This document shows, one piece after another, positions 1 to 8,727 of a DNA stretch of 64,000 nucleotides. The notes below the pieces were generated by a model. It saw nothing but the letters and a program-made list of their open reading frames with translations, did no database searches and was not told the origin of the DNA. The translations under genes and the position numbers were made by a program. The stretch is taken from NCBI GenBank assembly GCA_963805255.1, contig CAWDTK010000003.1, forward strand, positions 186,001 through 250,000, given 5' to 3'. Each line of letters begins with the position of its first letter. Within the stretch, counting starts at the first letter, position 1. This stretch comes from Bog-532 sp963805255 (GTDB lineage: Bacteria > Actinomycetota > Actinomycetes > Streptosporangiales > Streptosporangiaceae).

Positions 1-99
1 GCTGGACGGGCAACCGGACTGGATCTCCATAGGATCTCCACACAGGCTCCGTCGCCTCTTCATGCCAGCCGGCTTACTAAGGCTGGAGGAGGGGTCGAC

Positions 100-3000
100 G
101 TGTTGCACCTGTCGCTCCTGGGCGAGCAGGCAATCACTGACGACCGGGCCGGAAGCATCCGGGGCCGGTCGTCGCGCGCTGTCGTGCTGGTCGCATTCCT
201 GGTCATGCACGCCGGATCCGCGCAGGCCCGGCAGCGTATCGCCGGCCTGCTCTGGCCCGAGTCCACCGATGCGCAGGCACTGACCAACCTGCGCCGCGAA
301 CTGCACCACTTGCGCCAGATCCTGGGGGACGAGCCATCGCTCGTGGTGACGTCCAGGGATCTGTCCTGGCGTGACACGAAGACGTGCCGCGTCGACGTGC
401 GCGTCTTCGATAGTGGGCGCAAAGCGGCCCTGGCGGCGGCGGCTGCCGGTGATGACGACGGGATCCTGCGGCATGCCTCCACGGCGATCGCCGCGTACCG
501 GGGTGAGCTGCTGCCCGGCATCTACGAAGACTGGCTGCTCGACGCCAGGGCGCAGCTTGAGCGTCAGTGCGTGGACCTGTGCGACCTGGCCTGTGCGGCA
601 CGGGCGCGAGCGGGTGACCTGGCCGGGGCGGTGCAGGCGGCCCGGCGCCGGGTCCAGCTGCAGCCGCTCGAGGAGGTCGGCTATCGCACTTTGATGGAAC
701 TGCAGGCTGATATGGGCGACCGGGCCGGGGCCGTCAGCACCTACCATCATTGCGCGTCGGTGCTGGAGCGCGAGCTCGGTGTCGCGCCGGACCCCTCGAC
801 GCGCCGGGCGTTCCAGCGCCTAATGGCTTACGCCCGCCCGGCGGTGCGGCCCCCGGCCGCTGCTAGCCCAGCGGCTGGCCGCCCCGGGTTGGCTGCGGCA
901 CAGCTTGTCGGCCGGTCCGCTGAGCTCAGCGTGCTGCAGGAGGTGTGGCGGGCCGCCGCGGCGGGCCGCCGCGGTCTCGTGCTGGTCCGCGGTGGCGCTG
1001 GTGTGGGGAAGACCCGCCTGGTGGCCGAGGTCGCCGAGATAGCACGGCTGCAGGGCGCGGTGGTCGCGACCGCGCAGTGCTTCGGGACGGCGGGGCGGCT
1101 GGCGCTGGCCCCGGTGGCGGACTGGCTGCGAAACGATGCGGTCCAGTCGGCGGTGGCGACCCTCGACCCCGCCTGGCGCGCCGAAGTCGGCAGACTCGTG
1201 CCCGCCGGCGGCCGCGGCACCAGCTCCAGAGCGACGGCTGATGCCTGGCAACGTCACCGCTTCCTGGAAGGCCTGGGGCGGGCGCTGATCGCGGTCCGGC
1301 GGCCGCTGCTGCTGGTGCTGGACAACGTGCAATGGTGTGATCAGGAGACGCTGGCCTTCATCACGTTCTGCCTGGGGCTGGCCGACGGCGCCCGGCTCCT
1401 GGTGGCTGCGACATTGCGCCAGGACGACCTTGACGAAGACCCCGGGCTCGCGGGCTGGATCGTCCGGATGCGGGCTACCGGACTGCTGACCGAAATCCCT
1501 CTCAGCCCGCTGGAGGCCGCCGACACGGCGCGCCTCGCCCAGGCTATTTCCGGGCAGCCTCTCCCTAAGGCCCGCACGGACCTGCTGCAGGCGGCGACGG
1601 GCGGCTTCCCGCTGTACATCATCGAGGCGGCGCGCGGCACCGCCGATCCTGACGGGACGTCGCTCCTGGTCGGTGATCTCGCCGCGGTGCTGCGCAAACG
1701 TCTCGAGCAGGAGACCGCGGCCGCCCGGGAGGTAGCCGCTCTCGCGGCGGCGGTGGGCACGAACTTCACCCTCGACCTGCTCACCGAGGCCAGCGACCTG
1801 GACGCCGACCTGGTCGTGGAAGCAGTCGACGAGCTGTGGCGGCGCAGGATCATACGGGAGTTCCGGGATGGCTACGACTTCTCCCATGACCTGCTACGCG
1901 AAACGGCATATGCGGGGATCAGCCCGCCCCGGCGCTGGCTGCTGCACCGGCGCATCGCCCAGGGCCTGGAACTACTCCACGCCGAGGATACGGACAGCGT
2001 GGCGGCCCAGCTCGCCGAGCAGTATGCACGGGCCGGACGGCCCGAGCGGGCAGTGGCCTACTACCAGCGGGCGGCCGACGTCGCCGCCGGCATGTTCGCC
2101 CACGCCGAGGAGATCCGGCTGCACGAGAAGGCGCTGTCCGTCATCGCGGCCATGCCTGCGGGACGGGACCGGGACTCCCGCGAGCTCGCGGTGCTGGAGG
2201 CGATGGCGGCACCGCTCAACGCACGGTACGGCTACTCGTCGCCGGACGTGCGGCAGGCTCTGGAGCGTTCGATCGCCCTGGCCGAGTCGCTGGGCCGCAA
2301 GGACTCAAGGGTCGTCGGCCTGGCCGCGCTGGGGGCCGCGCAGTTCGTCCAGGGACGCACGGCCGACAGCCACCGGACGGCCACGCGCGCGCTGGACCTG
2401 GCCGATCCCGAGTCCGAGCTGGGCGGCCAGGCGCATTTCACCGCCGGCTGTTCGGTCTTCAGCCTGGGGATGCCGGCCGATGGGCTGCGTCATCTGGAAT
2501 TGGCCGCGAAGCTGGCGAGCGGTGCCGTCCTGCTGAGCGTCGGCACCCGCCCCGATGTGCACGGCAAGGCCTTTTCCGCGCATGCCCACTGGCTGCTCGG
2601 CCACGAGGACGAGGCGCTGGCCGCCTGCCGTGAGGCCATCACGCTGGCCCGGGCGATCGACCACCCGTACAGCCAGGCGGTGGCCCTCGCCTACGGCAGC
2701 ATCACCCACCAGATGCGCCGTGACCTGCCCGAGCTGAGGAACATGGCCGACGAACTGCGCCGGCTGTGCGACCGGTATGACTTCGCCTACTACCGCGAGT
2801 GGGCGCTGATCCTGGACGGCTGGTCCCGCGAGGGCGCTTCAGGCGCCAACCTGGTCCGCCGCGGCATCGGCAACCTCAAATCGGAGGGCGCGTTCGCGCG
2901 CATGCCGTACTGGCTGTCACTGCTCGCCGATCTCTCCGCCCGGGACAGCCGGCCCGGCGCCGCGCGGGCCACTCTTGACGCCGCCCTCGCCGTTGGGCGC

Positions 3001-3204
3001 GTCCACCACGACGTGTGGTGGCTGCCCGAGGTGATGCGGATGCGGGCCGCCTATGACGACGAGCAGGCCGCCATCGCGCGCCTGCTCTCCGCCGCGAAGA
3101 TGGCGTCAGAGCACGGCAGCGTGGTGCTGCTCCGGCGCTGCGAGCGTGACCTCGGCAGGCGGAACGTTCGCCTTCCCGCTCCCGGCGTTCCCCCGACGGC
3201 GTAG
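100..3204 (+). CDS. SARP/BTAD-type transcriptional regulator with AAA ATPase and TPR-like region
   Basis: A 1034-residue regulator. Residues 1-245 look like the winged-helix plus bacterial transcriptional activator domain of SARP proteins (the segments LLWPES and LRRELHHLRQIL, then GVAPDPSTRR). An AAA/NACHT-like ATPase follows, with Walker A GGAGVGKT at about residues 298-305 and Walker B LLLVLDN near 404-410. The C-terminal half is alpha-helical and TPR-like. This layout is that of large SARP/LAL regulators, which bind direct repeats near promoters. The GTG at 100 is chosen because GGAGGAGGGG lies at 85-94 with good spacing. The next gene, an FAD oxidoreductase, starts 92 bp downstream on the same strand and is a possible target. 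The target is inference only. Confidence 0.88.
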   Translation: MLHLSLLGEQAITDDRAGSIRGRSSRAVVLVAFLVMHAGSAQARQRIAGLLWPESTDAQALTNLRRELHHLRQILGDEPSLVVTSRDLSWRDTKTCRVDVRVFDSGRKAALAAAAAGDDDGILRHASTAIAAYRGELLPGIYEDWLLDARAQLERQCVDLCDLACAARARAGDLAGAVQAARRRVQLQPLEEVGYRTLMELQADMGDRAGAVSTYHHCASVLERELGVAPDPSTRRAFQRLMAYARPAVRPPAAASPAAGRPGLAAAQLVGRSAELSVLQEVWRAAAAGRRGLVLVRGGAGVGKTRLVAEVAEIARLQGAVVATAQCFGTAGRLALAPVADWLRNDAVQSAVATLDPAWRAEVGRLVPAGGRGTSSRATADAWQRHRFLEGLGRALIAVRRPLLLVLDNVQWCDQETLAFITFCLGLADGARLLVAATLRQDDLDEDPGLAGWIVRMRATGLLTEIPLSPLEAADTARLAQAISGQPLPKARTDLLQAATGGFPLYIIEAARGTADPDGTSLLVGDLAAVLRKRLEQETAAAREVAALAAAVGTNFTLDLLTEASDLDADLVVEAVDELWRRRIIREFRDGYDFSHDLLRETAYAGISPPRRWLLHRRIAQGLELLHAEDTDSVAAQLAEQYARAGRPERAVAYYQRAADVAAGMFAHAEEIRLHEKALSVIAAMPAGRDRDSRELAVLEAMAAPLNARYGYSSPDVRQALERSIALAESLGRKDSRVVGLAALGAAQFVQGRTADSHRTATRALDLADPESELGGQAHFTAGCSVFSLGMPADGLRHLELAAKLASGAVLLSVGTRPDVHGKAFSAHAHWLLGHEDEALAACREAITLARAIDHPYSQAVALAYGSITHQMRRDLPELRNMADELRRLCDRYDFAYYREWALILDGWSREGASGANLVRRGIGNLKSEGAFARMPYWLSLLADLSARDSRPGAARATLDAALAVGRVHHDVWWLPEVMRMRAAYDDEQAAIARLLSAAKMASEHGSVVLLRRCERDLGRRNVRLPAPGVPPTA

Positions 3205-3296
3205 CGCCGGGCACGCGCTCCGAACGCTGCGCGAACGCCGCAGTTCATACGTTCGGCGTGCACCGGATTTCAGCGATGCACCCGAAAGGGGACGAC

Positions 3297-4706
3297 ATGA
3301 CCACATCCACCACCACGGCTCCGTACGCGGAACTGGCCGCCGCCATGCGCGGTGACCTCATCACGCCCGGCGATCCCGGATACGACCAGGCACGCGCCGT
3401 GTACAACGCCATGATCGACAAGCACCCGGCCGCCATCGCCCGCTGCCGGGACACCGCCGACGTCATCACCTGCGTCCGGTTCGCCCGCGAGCACGGCACC
3501 GAGATTGCGGTCCGCGGGGGCGGCCACAACGCCGCCGGCCTCGCAGTGCGGGACGGCGCCCTGGTCATCGACCTGTCACTGCTGCGCAGCACCACGGTCA
3601 GCCCGCAGGACCACACGGTCCGCGTCGACGCCGGGGCTACCTGGGGTGACGTCGACCACGCGACCGTGGCCTTCGGCATGGCCACCCCGTCCGGGTTCAT
3701 CGCGTCGACCGGCGTGGCCGGGCTGACGCTGGGCGGCGGCACCGGCTACCTGACCCGCCGGTTCGGCCTCACCGTCGACAACCTGCTGTCCGCCGACGTG
3801 GTGCTGGCGGACGGGAGCCTCGTGACCGCCAGCGAAAGCTCGAACAGCGACCTGTTCTGGGCGCTGCGCGGCGGCGGCGGGAACTTCGGCGTGGTCACGT
3901 CGTTCACGTTCCGCTGCCACGACATCGGCGAGGCCGGCACGATCATCGGCGGCCCAGTGCTGTACGACTCCGCGGACACCGCCGAGGTCATGCGCTGGTA
4001 CCGGGAGCTGCTCCCGTCGCTGCCCGAGGAGCTCAACGGCTGGATCGCGCTGCTCACCATCCCGCCCGCCCCGCCGTTCCCCGAGGCGCTATGGGGCCGT
4101 AAGGCGTGCGGCATCCTCTGGTGCTACACCGGGCCGCACGACCGGGCCGACGACGTGCTCGAGCCGGTCAGGTCGTTCGGCTCACCGCTAGTGGCCGGGC
4201 TGCAGCCGATGCCGTTCACCGTGCTGCAGAGCGCGTTCGACCCGCTCTACCCGGCCGGGCTGCAGTGGTACTGGCGGGCGGACTTCTTCAACGAGATCTC
4301 CGACGCGGCGATCGACGTGCACGTCAAGTACGGCGCGCAGCTGCCGACCGGTCATTCGACCATGCACCTGTACCCGATCGACGGCGCCGCCAGCCGGGTG
4401 CCCGCCGACGCGACCGCGTTCGCGTACCGTGACGGCGGCTATAACGGCATCATCGCGGGGGTCGATCCCGACCCGGCCAACGCCGGCCTCATCTCGCAAT
4501 GGGCCAAGAACTACTGGGAAGAGCTGCACCCGACCTCGGCCGGCGGCGCCTACGTCAACTTCTTGATGGACGAGGGCCAAGACCGGGTCAAGGCCTCCTA
4601 CCGCGGCAACTATGACCGGCTCGCCCAGATCAAGGACCGCTACGACCCGGGCAACACCTTCCACATCAACCAGAACATCCGGCCCGCCAGCGCGCCCACC
4701 CCGTAG
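3297..4706 (+). CDS. FAD-binding berberine-bridge-type oxidoreductase
   Basis: A 469-residue flavoprotein of the FAD_binding_4 plus BBE type. The N-terminal FAD domain contains VRGGGHNAAG, whose histidine is the usual site of 8-alpha-histidyl FAD, and later GVAGLTLGGGTGYLTR and ALRGGGGNFGVVTSF. The C-terminal BBE motif ends in YDPGNTFHINQNI. No cysteine is seen at the second (6-S-cysteinyl) attachment position, so a single covalent link is expected. Substrates of this family range from sugars to polyketide and alkaloid intermediates and cannot be told here. The ATG at 3297 follows AAAGGGG at 3285-3291. An in-frame ATG at 3258 lacks such a site. It probably belongs with the SARP regulator upstream. 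Confidence 0.88.
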   Translation: MTTSTTTAPYAELAAAMRGDLITPGDPGYDQARAVYNAMIDKHPAAIARCRDTADVITCVRFAREHGTEIAVRGGGHNAAGLAVRDGALVIDLSLLRSTTVSPQDHTVRVDAGATWGDVDHATVAFGMATPSGFIASTGVAGLTLGGGTGYLTRRFGLTVDNLLSADVVLADGSLVTASESSNSDLFWALRGGGGNFGVVTSFTFRCHDIGEAGTIIGGPVLYDSADTAEVMRWYRELLPSLPEELNGWIALLTIPPAPPFPEALWGRKACGILWCYTGPHDRADDVLEPVRSFGSPLVAGLQPMPFTVLQSAFDPLYPAGLQWYWRADFFNEISDAAIDVHVKYGAQLPTGHSTMHLYPIDGAASRVPADATAFAYRDGGYNGIIAGVDPDPANAGLISQWAKNYWEELHPTSAGGAYVNFLMDEGQDRVKASYRGNYDRLAQIKDRYDPGNTFHINQNIRPASAPTP

Positions 4707-5051
4707 GCCGGACCGGGCGTGCCCGGGCGGCGCATCGCGGCCGAGCACACCTCGCAGTCGAACTGCCGATGTAAAGGACCGCGTCATGACGCTCGAGGTT
4801 GCTGGCTGCCGCGACAACGTAAACGATATTGGCTGCACCCCCAGTCCGCACCAGCACGCCGGCTGTATCGACTTCCGGGCCGAAATATCTGTCACCGGAC
4901 AATGTGCTCGTAACGGTGCAGCCGTATCTCCGGTTTGTCCTGGCTTACCTGGTCAGTCTTCCTCATCAGGGGCGTCGGAGTGTTAGCGGCCAGCGGTACG
5001 CTGAGCTGCTGGTGTGAGTATGAGGATGCCCGGAATTGAGGGAATGGTGCG
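4707..5051. other. 345 bp without a recognisable gene
   Basis: Between the FAD oxidoreductase and the SDR fragment. Several short open frames cross it, but none shows a family motif or a convincing ribosome binding site. Confidence 0.5.
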
Positions 5052-5186
5052 GTGGACAGGCTCGCGGGGCGAGTGGCCCTGGTAACCGGATCAGCCAGTG
5101 GCATCGGGGCGGCTACTGCGAGACGGCTGCACGCGGGGCGCCGATCTACTCGACGCGGGCCGCCGGCGGTTCGAGGCCGGACCTAA
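5052..5186 (+). pseudogene. N-terminal fragment of a short-chain dehydrogenase
   Basis: From GTG at 5052 the frame reads VDRLAGRVALVTGSASGIG and then AATARRL. This is the first beta strand and the TGxxxGIG cofactor loop of a short-chain dehydrogenase/reductase. Family resemblance stops after about 30 residues and the frame ends at TAA 5184-5186. A full SDR is about 250 residues, so this is a truncated remnant. Confidence 0.75.
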
Positions 5187-5200
5187 GAATCTGTCGCCGT

Positions 5201-5449
5201 TCACGTCTCGGAGCGGGGCGGGAACGGCGGGGAGAGGAAGGCCAGCAAGGTGAGGCCGGTCTGACCCTTGTTAACCACACGCAACTCCTCATCACCCCGG
5301 TAGAAGGCAAGAGACCCGGCTCCGAAGGGAACCGTGCCATCGTCGGTATCGAGCGTCCCTTCGCCTTCGACCGCGAAGATCATGAGATCCGACGAACCGT
5401 GGGTGTGCGGGGGGAGGGCCTGGCCAGGGCTGACCCGGATGAGACAGAG
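5201..5449 (-). pseudogene. Cupin-domain protein fragment
   Basis: Reading leftward, the frame after a TAA at 5450-5452 gives RVSPGQALPPHTHGSSDLMI, then FAVEGEGTLDTDDG and FLSPPFPPRSET. The HTH pair and the GEG turn are the metal-binding and beta-barrel signatures of small cupins. No start codon precedes the conserved part and the N-terminal strands are missing, so the gene is 5' truncated or interrupted by the stop. An ATG inside it (at 5383) would give only 60 residues without the metal-binding histidines. Confidence 0.7.
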
Positions 5450-5570
5450 TTACGTGATGCTGTCTCAGCTACGTGGACGCGAAGCTTAATGCTGCACGGG
5501 CGGAGAACGTGCACCACGGTTCGTGACGGCCCGTCAAGATCACGTTAGCCAGTTGACCGGGCACACTGGG

Positions 5571-6344
5571 TCATCCCCCGGGCTGATACAGCCGGACCCG
5601 GATCGCGCGGAACAGCCGCGGGCTGTCCCGCAGGACCGCCAGCCGGGGGTCCGGGACGGTGAGGAACCGGTCGGTCGCGATGGCCAGGTAGGGCCGCAAG
5701 CGCGGGTCATCGCGCAGGCCGGCCACTGTCCGCCGGTCCCCGCCCAGCACGACGGCGTCGAGTTGGCCCTGGTAGGGGCTGAACACCCGGGTCGCGGCGT
5801 CCGCGGCGGCGTGCAGCGCCTCCGCCGCCTGCTTCTCCCGGCGGCGGGCAAAGCGATGCTGGGACCAGCCGCCCGCCGCGCTGCGCCCGTGCACCAGCCG
5901 GCTGCCGATTTTGGATTCGGCAAGTTCCGGTGGTGACCCGGCGAAGACGCCCGCCGCATGGCCGCCGAGCCGGACGAGCAGTACGGCCACGGTCCTGGCG
6001 GCGGTGGCGTGCGCGGCCACGCCGGCGATGAGGGCCCCGGTGGAGAACGTCTCTGCCGGGCCGGGCGTGTCCCCCGGGCCGGGCGTGTCCGCCGGGCCTG
6101 GCGTGTCCCCCGGGGCTAGCGTGTCCGCCGGGCCTGGCGTGTCCGCCGGCGCGAGGGATGGCACCGGCGGGAACGGAGCGTGACATTCCGCAACCGAGCC
6201 GTCGGCGGCGCTCAGCGTGAGGACCGCCGGGCTGGCCGCCGCGGTCAGCCCACCATGGCGTTTGCCGAAGTTACCGGCCCAGGTGGCGAAGCGCTCGGGA
6301 GCGACCTCCACCCACCGGCCACCTCCGGCTGCCGGATTTCCCAC
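5571..6344 (-). CDS. acVLRF1-family peptidyl-tRNA hydrolase
   Basis: The C-terminal half carries the conserved run RLVHGRSAAGGWSQHRFARR, the VLRF1 (Vms1-like release factor) core with the catalytic glutamine in the GGWSQ loop. It is followed by AAEALHAAADAATRVF and a C-terminal sheet. Family knowledge: these proteins cleave peptidyl-tRNA on stalled or split large ribosomal subunits. The GTG at 6344 is preferred, giving 257 residues, because resemblance begins at RWVEVAPERFATW. A longer frame to 6557 would overlap the divergent sseB start. Between the two halves lies an 18-bp in-frame tandem repeat (about 6053-6155) encoding PGPADT/PGPGDT units, probably a disordered loop. Confidence 0.8.
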   Translation of the reverse strand: MGNPAAGGGRWVEVAPERFATWAGNFGKRHGGLTAAASPAVLTLSAADGSVAECHAPFPPVPSLAPADTPGPADTLAPGDTPGPADTPGPGDTPGPAETFSTGALIAGVAAHATAARTVAVLLVRLGGHAAGVFAGSPPELAESKIGSRLVHGRSAAGGWSQHRFARRREKQAAEALHAAADAATRVFSPYQGQLDAVVLGGDRRTVAGLRDDPRLRPYLAIATDRFLTVPDPRLAVLRDSPRLFRAIRVRLYQPGG

Positions 6345-6468
6345 TACGCACCGCCCCGGAGCGTTTACTATCCGTATAACAATTCGCAGTCCAAACGAGC
6401 AGCGCCGGCTTGCCGCGGGGGCGCCGGCGCCACCGTGCCGGGCATCACAGACAGGCAGGACGACAACG

Positions 6469-7638
6469 ATGACCCCGACTGGCCCTGATTTTCCCGCCCA
6501 CCCGCGGGGCGGCACCGCCGGGCCCGCCGGGCCCGCCGGGCCCTTCGAGCGCGACATGCCCTACGAGCCCGGCGAGCGCGACGCTACCGCAGCAGGCCGC
6601 GATGCCGCGCCGGCCGGGCACGGCCTGCCGCGCCGCGGGATCGGGACGCGGGACGCGGGACGCGCCCGGGCCGCCACGCCCGGCCGCCCGTGGCCGGATG
6701 ATGACGTCGTGCAGCAGGCCCTGGCCGACGTGACCAAGAACGGCGAGCGGATCAACGAGCTCCTCGACGCGCTGAGCCGGGGGCGCCTGTGGCTGCCGCT
6801 GCCCGACAACGGCGGGCCGGTGACCGACGGATCCGCCATCCAGCTGCCGACGGTGGTCTACCTCGGCGCGGAGTTCGTGCCCGCCTTCACCTCCGCGGTA
6901 CTGCTGGCCGCCTGGGCGTACGGCGCCCCGGATGCTGATTACCTCCCGGAGCCCGGATGGTCGGTGACGCACGGCCCGCACACCGGCTGGGTGGCCGACC
7001 GGGTCCCCAGCACCGGTACCGGCCGACGGCGGTCCGTTCCGCACATCGTGGTGCCCACGGCGGAACTGGCCCGGCGGCTGCCCCCGGGCCTCGGCATCGC
7101 GCTCAACCCGGGCGCGCAGGCGAGTGTGCCCATCTACCCGGCGGGCGTCACCTACCTCGCGGCGGCGGAGTGGCAGGCCGGCGACGCCCGGATCCGGCTG
7201 GGCCAGCCGCCGGTCGAGCCGGAGAGCCTGCTGCGTGAGGTGTCGGCCGGCCTGCGCCCCATCCCGGCAGCGCGGCAGGCCGCGCGGGCCTGGCTGTCCG
7301 TGCCCGGCAAAGGCGAGGGCCTGATCATCGCGGTGATCCTCGACGACCCGGCGGACAGGGCGTCCCAGGAGGCGGTCCTGATGGCCGTGGAGCACGCGGC
7401 CCGGGCGGCCGGGCCCGCCGCGCGGTTCCCCATCGACGTGACGTTTCCCGGTGAGCACGACCCGGATGACGTCGACCGGTGGATCGCCGATCACGCGATA
7501 CCGTTCCATCTGCACGCCCTATTAGGGCTCGACGTAGCTTCCAGCGAAAAAACAACGATTAGCCGGGGAGCCGACTGGCCCGAGGCTGGGAGGCTGGATT
7601 GCCGGGTTTTGCTACGCGTGAGCGTCCGTGCCGGTTAG
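6469..7638 (+). CDS. sseB: SseB-family protein with transposon-derived C-terminal tail
   Basis: The ATG at 6469 follows AGGCAGGA at 6452-6459. A proline/glycine-rich leader of about 75 residues is followed by the SseB N-terminal domain (DALSRGRLWLPLPDN and LPTVVYLGAEFVPAFTS) and the SseB C-terminal domain (RAWLSVPGKGEGLIIAVILD through WIADHAIPFH). The enhanced serine sensitivity family has no firmly known biochemical role. The last 38 or so residues are not SseB: they are read through a Tn3-type terminal repeat (7525-7562) that entered the gene at its very end. Only the final residues of the native protein are therefore replaced, and function may survive. It is transcribed divergently from the acVLRF1 gene. 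Confidence 0.82.
   Translation: MTPTGPDFPAHPRGGTAGPAGPAGPFERDMPYEPGERDATAAGRDAAPAGHGLPRRGIGTRDAGRARAATPGRPWPDDDVVQQALADVTKNGERINELLDALSRGRLWLPLPDNGGPVTDGSAIQLPTVVYLGAEFVPAFTSAVLLAAWAYGAPDADYLPEPGWSVTHGPHTGWVADRVPSTGTGRRRSVPHIVVPTAELARRLPPGLGIALNPGAQASVPIYPAGVTYLAAAEWQAGDARIRLGQPPVEPESLLREVSAGLRPIPAARQAARAWLSVPGKGEGLIIAVILDDPADRASQEAVLMAVEHAARAAGPAARFPIDVTFPGEHDPDDVDRWIADHAIPFHLHALLGLDVASSEKTTISRGADWPEAGRLDCRVLLRVSVRAG
7525..7562 (+). repeat. 38-bp Tn3-family terminal inverted repeat
   Basis: Begins GGGCTCGACGTAG and ends GCGAAAAAACAACGATTAG. Length (38 bp), the 5' GGG, the internal GAAAAAAC and the ACG..TAG end match the shape of Tn3/Tn4430-group ends. The matching opposite end was not found in the window. 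Confidence 0.7.
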
Positions 7639-7680
7639 GTGTTCTCCATCGGGGTTTGCTCTGCGGGGGAAGGGTCGCTG

Positions 7681-7785
7681 GTGGCGACCAGGGACGTGTT
7701 CGCGGAGGATGAGCTGGCGCAGTTGCGGGGGTTTCCCGAGCCTGCCCGTGCTGAGCTGATCACGTATTTCACGCTCGCTCCGGCG
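7681..7785 (+). pseudogene. 5' fragment of a Tn3-family transposase
   Basis: GTG at 7681 with GGGGGAAGGG at 7665-7674 starts VATRDVFAEDELAQLRGFPE and continues ARAELITYFTLAPA. This is the usual beginning of actinobacterial Tn3 transposases (DUF4158 region). It lies 118 bp inside the 38-bp terminal repeat, the expected arrangement. After about 35 residues of a roughly 1000-residue protein the resemblance ends, although the frame stays open to 8109. The rest of the transposon has been lost. Confidence 0.7.
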
Positions 7786-8154
7786 GCAATCGCCTCCCAT
7801 CGCGAGCAGGGCGGGCCCAGAGTCCGGAGCCGGGGACGTGACCACCTAGGCTGGGCCTGCCACTGCACCGGGCCCATTACGTCGGCCGACCGCATTGCGT
7901 ACCGATCACCGACCGGTGGAGATTGTGCGTCTGCCACGGCGGTTCAGCGCGTTCAGCGGGCAATTCAGCCGACCTGGGGACTGCCCCGGCCGGGGCAGTG
8001 CCGCCATACTGGGACTAGTCGCCTGCCTAACGCCCCCGCTGATGCCGGTACGCAGCCGATGGGACCAGGGTCGGTATCGGTTGTGAGAAAAAGATCGTGG
8101 CGAGCCTGAACCGGACGGCTGATGGGCGTCGTATCTACTTTCGGGGGTGTGGCG
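7786..8154. other. Intergenic remnant between Tn3 fragment and sigma gene
   Basis: 369 bp with no recognisable gene. It should hold the promoter of the sigma/anti-sigma operon. No -35/-10 pair could be assigned with confidence. Confidence 0.4.
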
Positions 8155-8727
8155 GTGCCGGTAACCGATGCTGGGGACCAGATCGCTGCCGAGGAAGCCA
8201 AGCTCGTTGCCCAGATCGCCGCCGGGGACACCGAAGCTCCGGTGGCCGAGCTTTACCGCAGGTACGGCACCCGGCTGTATCGCTTCGGCGTGCAGCACCT
8301 CGGCAACGAGGGCCTGGCCGAGGAGATGGTTCAGGAGACTTTCGTGAGGCTATGGCGCACGGCAGGCAGGTTCGACGCCGGCAAGGCCCAGCTGGGCACG
8401 TACCTGTACGTCATCGCCCGCAGCGTCGCCGCGGACATCCGCAAGCGCCCGTCGTCCCGCCCGCTGCTGCCGGCCGACGACGCAGACGTACCGCCCATGC
8501 CCGACAGCGTTGATCAGATACTCAACAGCATGATCGTCCGGGAGGCACTCGAGGCTCTCGGGCCAGCGCATGCCGATGTGATACGCCTGGCCCACGACGA
8601 AGGGCTCACGCAACCGCAGATTGCCGAGCGCCTCGGCCTGCCGCTGGGGACGGTCAAGACACGTACTTTTCACGGGATGCGGGCCCTGCGTACCACTCTG
8701 ATCGAGCGAGGTTTCCATGGTGTATGA
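8155..8727 (+). CDS. ECF-type sigma factor (copy 1)
   Basis: A 190-residue sigma-70 family protein. Region 2 is at about residues 30-95 (ELYRRYGTRLYRFGVQHLG, EEMVQETFVRLWR). Region 4 is at about 125-180, with the helix-turn-helix LTQPQIAERLGLPLGTVKTR. The GTG at 8155 is preferred because the matching start region of the second copy (VPVTDAGDQ) begins there; ATG at 8122 is possible. The 3' end overlaps the start of the anti-sigma gene by 11 bp, so the two are translationally coupled. The group is typical of SigK/SigL-like ECF factors with a membrane RskA-type partner. About 555 bp of this gene recur at 10438-10994 with only a handful of differences. Confidence 0.9.
   Translation: MPVTDAGDQIAAEEAKLVAQIAAGDTEAPVAELYRRYGTRLYRFGVQHLGNEGLAEEMVQETFVRLWRTAGRFDAGKAQLGTYLYVIARSVAADIRKRPSSRPLLPADDADVPPMPDSVDQILNSMIVREALEALGPAHADVIRLAHDEGLTQPQIAERLGLPLGTVKTRTFHGMRALRTTLIERGFHGV

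Noticed and set aside
820..1887. 355-codon minus-strand frame inside the SARP regulator
   Set aside because: Antisense shadow of a gene with clear domains on the plus strand.
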